From Bacteroidales bacterium (GTDB lineage: Bacteria; Bacteroidota; Bacteroidia; Bacteroidales; UBA4417), in contig JADJHD010000012.1 of NCBI GenBank assembly GCA_016707705.1, forward strand, positions 62,001-126,000: DNA of 64,000 bases. Direction: 5' to 3'. Below are positions 25,239-33,744 of this stretch, piece after piece; position 1 is the first letter of the stretch, and each line of letters starts with the position of its first letter. The notes beneath the pieces are model-generated. The model was not told the DNA's origin, did not search any database, and was given only the letters and a program-made list of their open reading frames with translations. The translations under genes and the position numbers were made by a program.

Positions 25239-25649
25239 ATGCTATCACAAAAAACCAGGTACGCAATGCTTGCACTTACCCATCTCGCACGGGAAACGGG
25301 TAAAGGAGCCATAATGATTAGTGACATCGCCCGTATTGAGAATATACCACAACGTTATCTTGAAGCAATTTTGCTTGATCTGAAGAAACTCGGAATGCTC
25401 GGTAGTAAATTGGGCAAAAACGGAGGTTATTATATGATCAGGAAACCTGAGGAAATCAACCTTTCTCAGGTCGTAAGGCATTTCGAAGGCCCGATAGCCT
25501 TGGTTCCCTGTGTTTCAGAAAAAGCATACCAGCCCTGTGAGTTTTGCAAGGATGAAGCACTTTGTAATATAAAGAGAGTATTTAAAGATATAAGGGATTA
25601 TACCTATGATAAACTTCAGCAAACTACGCTTCGCGATCTGATAAGTTAA
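25239..25649 (+). CDS. Rrf2-family regulator with Fe-S ligand cysteines
   Basis: The 136-residue protein has the Rrf2 winged helix. It starts MLSQKTRYAMLALTHLA, continues with IARIENIPQRYLEAILLDLKK as the recognition helix, and has GKNGGYYMIRKPEEI as the wing. The C-terminal half carries four cysteines at 91, 100, 103 and 109 (PCVSEKAYQPCEFCKDEALC), spaced like the [2Fe-2S] ligands of IscR and NsrR. It probably senses iron-sulfur status, nitric oxide or redox change. Co-transcription with the FNR-like gene is likely. Which of IscR, NsrR or CymR it most resembles cannot be decided from the sequence alone. Confidence 0.88.
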   Translation: MLSQKTRYAMLALTHLARETGKGAIMISDIARIENIPQRYLEAILLDLKKLGMLGSKLGKNGGYYMIRKPEEINLSQVVRHFEGPIALVPCVSEKAYQPCEFCKDEALCNIKRVFKDIRDYTYDKLQQTTLRDLIS

Positions 25650-25850
25650 TTCCCGATAATTTGCCTTGGATTCAGGAGTCTTTGTTTCGTAATTATTTTA
25701 CGGCTTTTATAAATTCTGTTGTAACCTTTCCAGTTGCCAAAACGTTTACTTTGTCACTCTGTGCATAGTTCTAATATTGAATAGAAATGGCATAGATGTT
25801 GGTAATAGACGCATGTCAATTGATTTGAAACCCTCTAAAACAGAAACAAT

Positions 25851-26354
25851 ATGAAAGCAAAAGTTTTAATCCTTAGCAGCCTGTTATTAGTTGTTGCAAT
25901 ATTCAGCAGTTGTGTAAAGGAAGGTCCTGCCGGGCAGGATGGAAGAGATGGAAATGCAAACGTTATTTACTCCTCATGGTATTCGCCTTCAGCCTGGAAC
26001 GGTAAAACCGGAGATTGGTATTTTCAGGTTTCAAATTCAGATCTTTCCCAGGATGTTGTAGAAGCAGGTGTTATTCTAGCCTATACCAGCCTTGATGGAG
26101 ACATTTATCCTGCAGCAGTCAGACCTCTTCCAGCTTATGCATTGGGTGCCAACTGGGATTTTCTGATCCCTGATTATGGTTTGATTGAGTTTACCTCTGA
26201 TGCACTGTCCCAGCCAGCAACTACCGGTAACTATTTCAGATTTGTTGTAATTCCTTCCAATTTTTCAATGAAATCAACTGGAACTACTCTGGAACAGCAA
26301 CTTAAAAATATGACCTACCTTGAAGTTTGCAAAAGGTACGGTATCCCTGAATAA
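25851..26354 (+). CDS. Small lipoprotein with short collagen-like stretch
   Basis: The 167-residue protein has a lipobox (FSSC, Cys21). A collagen-like triplet stretch follows at once (GPAGQDGRDGNAN), then a globular beta-rich domain of about 130 residues ending YLEVCKRYGIPE. Lipoproteins of this layout are frequent in Bacteroidota and are usually hypothetical; the Gly-x-y piece probably acts as a short spacer. A good terminator follows (26376-26407). No function can be given. Confidence 0.65.
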   Translation: MKAKVLILSSLLLVVAIFSSCVKEGPAGQDGRDGNANVIYSSWYSPSAWNGKTGDWYFQVSNSDLSQDVVEAGVILAYTSLDGDIYPAAVRPLPAYALGANWDFLIPDYGLIEFTSDALSQPATTGNYFRFVVIPSNFSMKSTGTTLEQQLKNMTYLEVCKRYGIPE

Positions 26355-26375
26355 TACGGATTTACTCATTAACAA

Positions 26376-26407
26376 GGGGCTTTGGTAATTCTATCAAAGC
26401 CCTTTTT
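26376..26407 (+). terminator. Rho-independent terminator after the lipoprotein gene
   Basis: GGGCTTTG (26377-26384) pairs with CAAAGCCC (26395-26402) around a 10-base loop, followed by TTTTT (26403-26407). Confidence 0.75.
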
Positions 26408-26409
26408 GT

Positions 26410-26417
26410 TACATTTG
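26410..26417 (+). promoter_or_regulatory. Putative -7 box (TACATTTG) for the GH13 gene
   Basis: TACATTTG lies 20 bases before the ATG and directly after the preceding terminator. A TTTG at 26381-26384 is 25 bases upstream, a little farther than usual. Confidence 0.42.
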
Positions 26418-26436
26418 TGTTTCATAAATCTTCTCT

Positions 26437-28287
26437 ATGAGAACACTTATTACAGTTTCCACCCTTTTCCTGCTGCTATTCATGAAATCATATGCTCAGG
26501 TAGACAAAACCGTCAAAATGGATCCTCCCTCATGGGCTAAGGATGCTATATGGTATCAAATTTTTGTAGAGCGATTCTATAATGGTGATACTACCAATGA
26601 TCCTACTCCAAATACAATCTATTCCGGAAGTGATTTCTTCAAGGTTCCTGCTGATTGGAGTGTTACTCCCTGGACAAAAAACTGGTATGAGCAGGAGGAT
26701 TGGGCTAAAAAAACACGTGGCACATTTGACCAAACTTTGCAATTACGTCGCTACGGTGGAGATTTGCAGGGGGTTATCAAAAAGCTTGATTATTTGACGG
26801 ATCTGGGGATAAATGCAATTTATCTGAATCCCATTAATGATGCACCATCCTTGCATAAGTATGATGCCAGATATTTTCATCATGTTGATGTGAATTTTGG
26901 ACCAGATCCAACGGGAGATATGGCAATCATTGCAACTGAAGATCCTTCAGACCCCAATACCTGGAAATGGACCTCAGCGGATACCTTGTTTCTTCATCTT
27001 GTTAGTGAAGCTCACAAGAGGAATATTCGTGTAATACTTGATTATTCATGGAATCATACCGGTGTTGAGTTTTGGGCTTTCAAGGATCTTGTTCAGAAAC
27101 AAGCAAATTCAAGCTATAAGGATTGGTACAAAGTTTTAAACTTTGATGATCAAACAACACCTGAGAGCGAATTCAAGTATCAGGGATGGCTGAATATTTC
27201 AAGTTTGCCGGAAATTAACAAGGTTGAAGTAGTGCCTCCAAGAACCAACGGCCGGCCTTATGAAGGTGATATTAATCAAGCTGCTAAACTCCATATTTTC
27301 GCCGTTTCGAAAAGGTGGCTTGCTCCAGATGGTGACGTCTCTAAGGGAATTGACGGATACAGGCTCGACGTAGCTGATCAGATCGGGATGAAGTTCTGGC
27401 GCGACTATCATGCTTTCGTGAAGTCAGTTAAACCAGAAGCTTATTTGGTAGGGGAGATATGGTGGGAGAACTTCCCTGACCGATTCATGAACCCGGTCCC
27501 ATATGCAAGTGGAGATGTGTTTGATGGAGTAATGTATTACCATGCTTATCGTCCCGCCAAGTATTTTTTCTCCAAAAGCGAATTCAATATAACAGCCAAA
27601 CAATTTAAAGATAGCCTCCAGTATCAATGGAACAGGCTGGAGAAACCATTCAGGTATTCAATGATGAATGTTGCATCTACACATGATTCTCCCAGACTGC
27701 TCACATGCTTTAACAATCCCGGAAAATATAAATTCAAGGCTAAGCCTCAGGAGAATCAAGCCTACAAAACAGGGAAGCCTGATGGAGAAACCTACAAAAG
27801 AGTTCAGTTGTATCTGATACATCAGTTTACCAATATAGGCGCTCCTCATATCTGGAATGGTGATGAGATGGGAATGTGGGGCTCTGATGACCCTGATTGC
27901 AGGAAGCCACTCTGGTGGCCAGAAATGAAATTTGAAAAGGAATCTCGTCTGGATGATAATGGCAACTCATTATATTCAACCAATGTAGTCTTTCACAAAA
28001 CGCTGAATAAATATTATAAGACCCTTATCAAAATACGTAAGGAACAGCCGGTACTTTCGAGAGGCGATATCAAATTCCTTGAGGTTGAAGGGAAGTCAAT
28101 TTCCTATAAAAGGTTTGATGCCAACACTGAAATTATTGTCCTTCTCAATGCCGATGTGAAGTCTTTTGTTTTTCACTTTAAGAAAGGAACTTATAGAAAT
28201 TTGGTCACAACTTATCTTATGACCGGAGATCAGCTGGAAGTAAAGCCATTGACAGGATACATCCTCTTGAAGGTTGCTGATAAATGA
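26437..28287 (+). CDS. Exported GH13 alpha-amylase-family glycosidase
   Basis: The 616-residue protein has a signal peptide (MRTLITVSTLFLLLFMKSYAQ). A GH13 barrel follows directly, so it acts in the periplasm or outside the cell on alpha-glucans such as maltodextrin or cyclodextrin. The catalytic residues are visible: nucleophile Asp311 (GYRLDVADQI), acid/base Glu340 (LVGEIWWE) and transition-state Asp417 (STHDSPR). WYQIFVERFYNGD marks the first strand and LNPINDAPSLHKYDARYF the third-strand/loop region. It has a C-terminal beta domain but no separate carbohydrate-binding module. No SusC/SusD genes are adjacent, so this is not a visible polysaccharide-utilisation locus. Neopullulanase/cyclomaltodextrinase-like activity is the best guess. 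Confidence 0.9.
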   Translation: MRTLITVSTLFLLLFMKSYAQVDKTVKMDPPSWAKDAIWYQIFVERFYNGDTTNDPTPNTIYSGSDFFKVPADWSVTPWTKNWYEQEDWAKKTRGTFDQTLQLRRYGGDLQGVIKKLDYLTDLGINAIYLNPINDAPSLHKYDARYFHHVDVNFGPDPTGDMAIIATEDPSDPNTWKWTSADTLFLHLVSEAHKRNIRVILDYSWNHTGVEFWAFKDLVQKQANSSYKDWYKVLNFDDQTTPESEFKYQGWLNISSLPEINKVEVVPPRTNGRPYEGDINQAAKLHIFAVSKRWLAPDGDVSKGIDGYRLDVADQIGMKFWRDYHAFVKSVKPEAYLVGEIWWENFPDRFMNPVPYASGDVFDGVMYYHAYRPAKYFFSKSEFNITAKQFKDSLQYQWNRLEKPFRYSMMNVASTHDSPRLLTCFNNPGKYKFKAKPQENQAYKTGKPDGETYKRVQLYLIHQFTNIGAPHIWNGDEMGMWGSDDPDCRKPLWWPEMKFEKESRLDDNGNSLYSTNVVFHKTLNKYYKTLIKIRKEQPVLSRGDIKFLEVEGKSISYKRFDANTEIIVLLNADVKSFVFHFKKGTYRNLVTTYLMTGDQLEVKPLTGYILLKVADK

Positions 28288-28358
28288 TTTTAGCTGCAAT
28301 TTTTATGTCCTAAGGGCTTAAATGTTCAAGTTTAATTAAATTCAAAACTAAAATAACA

Positions 28359-29741
28359 ATGGAAGATATTAAGAAGTATATAGGAACTCATCAGGATCGA
28401 TTCCTTAAGGAACTGTTTGGGCTCATTCAAATTCCGTCAGTTAGTTCAGTGGCTGAACATAAGGATGATATGCATAAAGCAGCCAGCTATCTCGCTGACC
28501 AACTCTTGAAAGCCGGAGCTGATCATGCCCAGGTTTATTCTACGAAGGGACATCCGGTAGTTTTTGGGAAGAAAATAGTAGATCCTTCAAAACCAACTGT
28601 TTTGGTTTATGGCCACTATGATGTTATGCCTATAGACCCGATCAGTCTTTGGGATTCACCTCCCTTTGAACCTGAAATAAGGGATGGGAAAATATATGCC
28701 AGAGGTTCAGCAGATGACAAGGGCCAACTGTTTATGCAGGCGAAAGCTTTCGAATTCCTCTTATCTCAGGGATTGCTTCCTTGCAATGTGAAGTTTATGA
28801 TTGAAGGGGAAGAAGAGATGGGATCCCCGTCCTTGGGTGACTGGTGCCGGGAAAACAAGGAAATGCTTGCAGCAGATTTAATTCTGGTAAGTGATACCAG
28901 TATGATTGGAATTGATATCCCCAGCATTACGGTGGGATTGAGGGGATTGGCTTATATGGAGGTTGAAGTCACCGGCCCCAGCAAGGACCTTCATTCCGGT
29001 CTTTATGGTGGAGCTGTTGCTAATCCAGCAAATGTGCTCGCAAGTATGATAGCTTCCCTTCATGATGAAAACAATCATATTACTATCCCGGGATTTTATG
29101 ATTCTGTGCTGGAAATATCTCCAGAAGAAAGATCTGATATGGCCAGGGCTCCTTTTAATCTGAATGAATACAAAGCGAAGATTGATATTGCTGAAGTATG
29201 GGGTGAAGATGGATTCTCAGTAAATGAGAGAACCAGTATACGTCCTACACTAGATGTAAATGGTATATGGAGCGGGTATACCGGGGAAGGTTCAAAGACA
29301 GTATTGCCTTCCAAAGCCAGTGCGAAAATCAGCATGCGTCTGGTCCCAAATCAGGATCCGGATGAGATTTCGGCTTTGTTTGCCAAACATTTCGAAAGTA
29401 TAGCTCCACCCACTGTTAAGGTAAAAGTTATTGCCCATCATGGTGGCCACCCTTATGTTTCACCAGTTACATCCAGGGCTTACAAGGCAGCCAGCAAAGC
29501 CTATGAATCTGTCTTTGGAAAGACCCCTGTCCCGGTTAGAAGCGGAGGAAGTATTCCAATCATCAGCACATTCGAAAAAGTGCTTGGAGTCAAGAGTTTA
29601 TTGATGGGATTTGGGCTTGATACTGATTCAGCACATTCTCCAAATGAGAATTTTCACCTTGAGTGTTTTACCAAGGGGATAGAGACAATCAGTTGGTTTT
29701 ACCGCTATTATGCAGGAGATCTGGCTTCGGAACTTGATTAG
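28359..29741 (+). CDS. M20-family dipeptidase/metallopeptidase
   Basis: The 460-residue cytosolic enzyme (no signal) has the M20 metal-binding set. The first is VYGHYDVMP near residue 86, followed by ARGSADDKGQLFMQ and the bridging/general base pair in MIEGEEEMGSPS. Later come VLVSDTSM-like and GLDTDSAHSPNENFHL, whose His is the last ligand. The lid/dimerisation domain lies between about 190 and 330 (LRGLAYMEVEVTGPSKDLHS). This is the carnosinase-like/PepV-CPG2 subgroup common in Bacteroidota, cleaving small peptides. It follows the glycosidase gene after 71 bases. It converges with the T9SS cargo gene. Confidence 0.9.
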   Translation: MEDIKKYIGTHQDRFLKELFGLIQIPSVSSVAEHKDDMHKAASYLADQLLKAGADHAQVYSTKGHPVVFGKKIVDPSKPTVLVYGHYDVMPIDPISLWDSPPFEPEIRDGKIYARGSADDKGQLFMQAKAFEFLLSQGLLPCNVKFMIEGEEEMGSPSLGDWCRENKEMLAADLILVSDTSMIGIDIPSITVGLRGLAYMEVEVTGPSKDLHSGLYGGAVANPANVLASMIASLHDENNHITIPGFYDSVLEISPEERSDMARAPFNLNEYKAKIDIAEVWGEDGFSVNERTSIRPTLDVNGIWSGYTGEGSKTVLPSKASAKISMRLVPNQDPDEISALFAKHFESIAPPTVKVKVIAHHGGHPYVSPVTSRAYKAASKAYESVFGKTPVPVRSGGSIPIISTFEKVLGVKSLLMGFGLDTDSAHSPNENFHLECFTKGIETISWFYRYYAGDLASELD

Positions 29742-29751
29742 CTGCAATTCT

Positions 29752-29780
29752 GGAGTAACAGGTTCCTGAGAAATTACTCC
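29752..29780. terminator. Bidirectional hairpin between convergent genes
   Basis: GGAGTAA (29752-29758) pairs with TTACTCC (29774-29780), enclosing an inner CAGG/CCTG stem (29759-29768). It lies between two convergent stop codons. Confidence 0.42.
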
Positions 29781-29801
29781 ATAATTTATAAGCAGTCGAT
29801 T

Positions 29802-31523
29802 TTACTTCTTGATTATTAGTCGTTCAGAAGTTCTGTCCGTACCCCTCAACTTGACAATATAAACCCCTGAAGGCCATTCTTTGGTGTTTATACTTGCTTT
29901 AGTTTCTGTACTTCCGGCGTAGTAGGTTTTGCCTTGAAGATTGATAATTTCGATTCTACCCTCATCCGTACTTGCAATACTGAAATTGTCGACGAATGGA
30001 TTTGGATAACAATTGATTAAATCTTTTGATAATTCACCAAGCCCGACCGTGCTGATTGTAAACATTTGTTCTTCTGCCAAATCAGAGGCTTTGTAGCCAT
30101 GATCAATAGACTGTACAGTCCAATAATATGTTCCATCCGGAAGGTATAGATTCCACTCATTACTGTTGCCCAGATTTCCTGGCTTGTACAATAATGAAAA
30201 CCCAGTGGGGTCGGTATTTGAAGGATAGATATCCTGTAATCCAGGCAAGGAACCCATTCTGAGATTATAGGTAATTGCGTCCTGAAGTGTATGGTCATCG
30301 GAGGATTTATCCCAGCGGAGAACAACTCCCTGCGCTGTGACCTCTGTATTAAGGTTTTCCGGTACAGTTGGGGCAACAGCAGTACTAAATGAATTGCTTC
30401 CTAAGGTATTCAGGTAAAGCTTCGTTGTAGGCATTCCAGATCCATTGAACCCACTGATAATTATATCAAGGTCACCATCATTGTCAAAGTCTGCCCATGC
30501 AGCAGAGCCTCTTTCTGCTCCATCAAGAGGAGCGTTAATATCAGTGAAATTATTATTTGCATCATTTCTGAATACCATGCTTGATAAACTTCCACAGGCA
30601 GCGTTCTGACCAGTTAAGACTATATCGGCATCACCGTCATTGTCATAGTCCCCCCATGCACCTGTTCCCAGAGCTGCTCCCGGGAGTCCAGGCCATACGT
30701 TTGTAAAATTCAGAGCTCCGTCATTGGTGAATATGGAGGTTTTCGGTTCAAGGTACTGATCAAATCCGGTAACCAGAATATCCAGATCTTTATCATTGTC
30801 ATAATCTGTCCAGGAAGATGATCCGGCGGAAAGTGGCAAGATGCCGTTATTGTCGAGAATTGTGAAATTACCTTCATCATTTCTGCAAACTACAGCAATC
30901 GGCCATCCACCAGCATCTCCCATAATGAATAGATCCAGATCTCCATCATTGTCAAGGTCAAGAATATTTAGTGATATATTGGAAACTCCAGGCAAAGAGT
31001 AATTGAGATTGGTAAACACTCCGTTTTTATTCTGGAATAATGAAGTTGAATAATTTCCTGATATGAGGGCATCGAGGTCGCCATCGCCGTCGATATCTCC
31101 CCAGGCTACTGCTCCATATGAGCCAATATCTGGGAAGCCAGCATTTATCTGGGTGAAGTTACCATTATCATTTCTATAGAGCCATGTATGAATATTGCCT
31201 GTACTTCTACCAGTTGCGAGAATATCCGGATCACCATCATTATCATAATCGCCCCAGGCAACGGCGGAATTGTCAAAACCAGGTATGCCTGCATTAATAT
31301 TGATAAAGCTGCCATTATCATTTCTATAAATCTCAGCCACATAGGGTCCACTTCCCTGATTTCCTGAAATAAGCACATCCAAATCTCCATCTAAGTCAAA
31401 GTCAGCCCATGCAACAGAACTGCGTCCAACTCCAAGCAGTCCGGCATTAATATCAGTGAATGGCTGAGCCAGAAGTATGGAATTGAGTGACAGTAATAGC
31501 AGGAAAAGGAGATTATTTTTCAT
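29802..31523 (-). CDS. T9SS-exported seven-repeat FG-GAP/VCBS propeller protein
   Basis: From the ATG at 31523 the 573-residue protein has a signal peptide (LLFLLLLSLNSILLAQ). Seven repeats follow, each ending in a DxDxDxD-type loop (for example WADFDLDGDLDVLISG and WGDYDNDGDADIVLTG). This fits a seven-bladed Ca-binding FG-GAP/VCBS propeller. A fibronectin-like region follows (PTVPENLNTEVTAQGVVLRW). The C-terminal 75 residues are a type A T9SS sorting domain (CYPNPFVDNFSI ... GVYIVKLRG ... ERLIIKK). It should therefore be secreted and anchored or released at the cell surface. An upstream in-frame start at 31550 lengthens it by nine residues. Adhesion or polymer binding is inference. Confidence 0.88.
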   Translation of the reverse strand: MKNNLLFLLLLSLNSILLAQPFTDINAGLLGVGRSSVAWADFDLDGDLDVLISGNQGSGPYVAEIYRNDNGSFININAGIPGFDNSAVAWGDYDNDGDPDILATGRSTGNIHTWLYRNDNGNFTQINAGFPDIGSYGAVAWGDIDGDGDLDALISGNYSTSLFQNKNGVFTNLNYSLPGVSNISLNILDLDNDGDLDLFIMGDAGGWPIAVVCRNDEGNFTILDNNGILPLSAGSSSWTDYDNDKDLDILVTGFDQYLEPKTSIFTNDGALNFTNVWPGLPGAALGTGAWGDYDNDGDADIVLTGQNAACGSLSSMVFRNDANNNFTDINAPLDGAERGSAAWADFDNDGDLDIIISGFNGSGMPTTKLYLNTLGSNSFSTAVAPTVPENLNTEVTAQGVVLRWDKSSDDHTLQDAITYNLRMGSLPGLQDIYPSNTDPTGFSLLYKPGNLGNSNEWNLYLPDGTYYWTVQSIDHGYKASDLAEEQMFTISTVGLGELSKDLINCYPNPFVDNFSIASTDEGRIEIINLQGKTYYAGSTETKASINTKEWPSGVYIVKLRGTDRTSERLIIKK

Positions 31524-31558
31524 TGTAGTATTATTGAGTGGTAGTAACAATTTCTGAT

Positions 31559-32059
31559 TTAGTCATCATCTTCCTGTTCGGAAGTGTTGATGTTATCAGC
31601 TGGAGCAGCCATAACAGCATCCTTGCGTATTTCCGTATGCCTGATCTCACCCCCTGTAAGTCCGGTCCATGACATCATCCCAATACTCACAATAGCGAGA
31701 GCTAATGTTACCAATGCCAATGTGTTTCCAGCTTTTTCCTTCTTCAATATGCTGTAGAAAGCAAGAGCTGCAAGCAAACCCATTGGAACCAAAGCCTAAA
31801 GGGAAGAGTAGGCAATACTTTCATGATGTTCTATCATGGCTTCAGTAATACCAGGAAGATTTTCAACAGTTTCTCCTGCCGGGTCACCAGTAAGCAAAGC
31901 CAATCCAGAACTTAAGGCAGCAAAAATGAGAGTTGCCAGTCCTGTCTGTTTTACTGTGTTGTTCTTGATTACTATTCCGGATAAAAGAATTAGGAAACCA
32001 AGGATGGTACCCACAATTGGCATATGATTTACCAATAAGTGAAAGTGTGCTCCATTCAT
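31559..32059 (-). pseudogene. Small membrane protein gene interrupted by an in-frame TAG
   Basis: Read from the ATG at 32059, the frame encodes 87 residues with two hydrophobic segments (MPIVGTILGFLILLSGIVI and LATLIFAALSSGLALL) and a His-rich piece (EAMIEHHESIAYSSL). TAG follows at 31798-31796. The same frame then continues without a break for 79 more codons (ALVPMGLLAALAFYSI ... VTLALAIVSIGMMSWTGL ... SEQEDDD) to a stop at 31559. Both halves have matching character, so they look like one four-helix protein of about 166 residues with a nonsense codon in the middle. It may be a pseudogene, a recent mutation or a base error in the assembly. The His motifs might bind a cofactor, but no family is recognised. 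Confidence 0.65.
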
Positions 32060-32196
32060 AATTAATTACTTTGAAAGGTTATCTTCACTCTGTTGACTTG
32101 CTGATTGGGTTTTGCATTAGTATCAAACACAATTGTTTGCGCTAAAACTGCCGTAAATATAGTTGTTCTTTCTAGAAATTTCGGGTACCTCAACAT

Positions 32197-32223
32197 AAAA
32201 AAAGCCGGTGAATTCACCGGCTT
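32197..32223 (-). terminator. Strong Rho-independent terminator after the DUF6600 gene
   Basis: A perfect 22-base palindrome, AAGCCGGTGAATTCACCGGCTT (32202-32223), is followed on the minus strand by seven Ts (32203-32197). It sits 19 bases after the stop of the DUF6600 gene. Confidence 0.85.
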
Positions 32224-32241
32224 CATTTTCAAATGCTGAAC

Positions 32242-33561
32242 TTACCTTCTTGGTGAGTTTTCCTTTGACTTATCATTGGAGGATCCTGATGAACGACTGG
32301 ATTTTGAAGAAGATTCCCGTTTTTCAGTTCGATTTTGATTGGATGAATTACCGGTTTCTGCTTTTGCCTTTCCTACTTTAGGATTGCCTTCATTTCTGGA
32401 TTGTCTTGGTTCAGAAGTTTCCCTGGATCTATTTACCTTGTTTTCTTCCTTTACCTGATTTCCTGAAGGACGGGCTACCTGGCGTTCATTGTTTTGATTC
32501 TGACGTCCAGCTTCAGTATTTTTCTGATCTCTTGAACGTTCCTGCCTGTAGTCTGGAGTGTTCGATGAATTGCGACTCTGTCCTGAAGGTGTTTCATACC
32601 TGCTGCTATTGCTTCTTTCATTATTAGTATTTTCTCTTGGTGAAGCACTTCTGGCTGGCATGTTCTCAGTTCTTGTTCTTTCAGAATTTCTGAGTTCATT
32701 ATTATCAGAGCGCATTCTGGTATTTCCTGGGTTGTTGGAGCGGGCATCCTGCCTCATTGAGGTTGTGTTCCTTCTTTCACTCTTCATATCCCTGTAGTTT
32801 GAGGGCCTTGATTCTTCCCTGCGCTGCTCTACTTCTGGCCTGTAAACCCTAACCTGATCGTTGTCAGCCCTTAGGTTATCTGGCCTGTCATTATCAACCA
32901 CCCTCATTTGTCTAACCCTATGGTTTGTATGTCTTTCAACATCTGATACCCTTGGACCGTAAAACCAGTTCTCGTTTCTCCTGTTTTGTCCATTGTAAAC
33001 ATATACATTGGTGATGTGCGTGATGTTTGTAATGTGAACAGGACGATCATAAATATAGTTGTGCCAGTTGTTTGAACAGAAGCGGTGAGTAGGAACGAAT
33101 GTCCACCAAGGATCTGGAGCATACCAGTTAAAGTTTACAGAGACATTGATGTTTGGTCCTAATGGAGCCCATCCGTAGTAATCATTGTAGGATCCCCACG
33201 TTACCCAACCTGGTCCCCATTCATACCCTGGAATCCACATCCATCCCAGATAATCGTCGAAAGTCCAGCGTCCGTAGTGGAATGGAGCCCAGCCCCAGGA
33301 ATAGTCAGAAACCCATGTCCATCCATATTCAGTATATACCCAGTTTCCACCGGAGGAATATGGCCTGAAATACTCAGGACGTTCAAAAAAAGGCTTCCAG
33401 ACATATCCATAGTCAGGAGTATAGAGCCAATCACCATAAGGTGAAAGCTCATCGTAAAAGGTTTGTATTGATATTGAGAAGTGCCTGTGTCCATGCCTGT
33501 GTGCTTCGGTATATGTTGAAGCTGCTATGACGAGTAAAAGGACTAAAACTATCTTTTTCAT
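32242..33561 (-). CDS. DUF6600-type Tyr/Trp-rich exported protein with disordered tail
   Basis: The 439-residue protein has a signal peptide (MKKIVLVLLLVIAASTYTEA). A domain of repeated aromatic motifs follows: LSPYGDWLYTPDYGYVWKP, GWTWVSDYSWGWAPFHYGRW and GWMWIPGYEWGPGWVTW. This is the DUF6600 pattern found in exported Bacteroidota proteins. From about residue 220 to the end the chain is Arg/Asn/Ser/Glu-rich and probably disordered (many SxxR and NNER pieces). There is no catalytic motif. It resembles the protein at 12558 in general layout, but the order of segments and the aromatic motifs differ. It is transcribed alone, with a strong terminator downstream. Function unknown. Confidence 0.78.
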   Translation of the reverse strand: MKKIVLVLLLVIAASTYTEAHRHGHRHFSISIQTFYDELSPYGDWLYTPDYGYVWKPFFERPEYFRPYSSGGNWVYTEYGWTWVSDYSWGWAPFHYGRWTFDDYLGWMWIPGYEWGPGWVTWGSYNDYYGWAPLGPNINVSVNFNWYAPDPWWTFVPTHRFCSNNWHNYIYDRPVHITNITHITNVYVYNGQNRRNENWFYGPRVSDVERHTNHRVRQMRVVDNDRPDNLRADNDQVRVYRPEVEQRREESRPSNYRDMKSERRNTTSMRQDARSNNPGNTRMRSDNNELRNSERTRTENMPARSASPRENTNNERSNSSRYETPSGQSRNSSNTPDYRQERSRDQKNTEAGRQNQNNERQVARPSGNQVKEENKVNRSRETSEPRQSRNEGNPKVGKAKAETGNSSNQNRTEKRESSSKSSRSSGSSNDKSKENSPRR

Positions 33562-33685
33562 GGCGCAAAGTATTTGGTGTTATTAATCTGCTTCTTTATT
33601 GACAATGCATTGAGACGTCTCTGGTTGAAACTTGTTACAACCGTCGTGCCAGAAAAGATCATTTTTCAAAAAAAATATTTCGAAT

Positions 33686-33722
33686 AAAAAAACCTGGCTA
33701 GTATTGAACTAATAGCCAGGTT
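33686..33722 (-). terminator. Rho-independent terminator after dsbD
   Basis: On the minus strand, AACCTGGCTA (33722-33713) pairs with TAGCCAGGTT (33700-33691) around a 12-base loop, followed by a T-run (33692-33686). It lies 22 bases past the dsbD stop. Confidence 0.8.
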
Positions 33723-33744
33723 AATAGGTCAGAAAAAAATCTGA

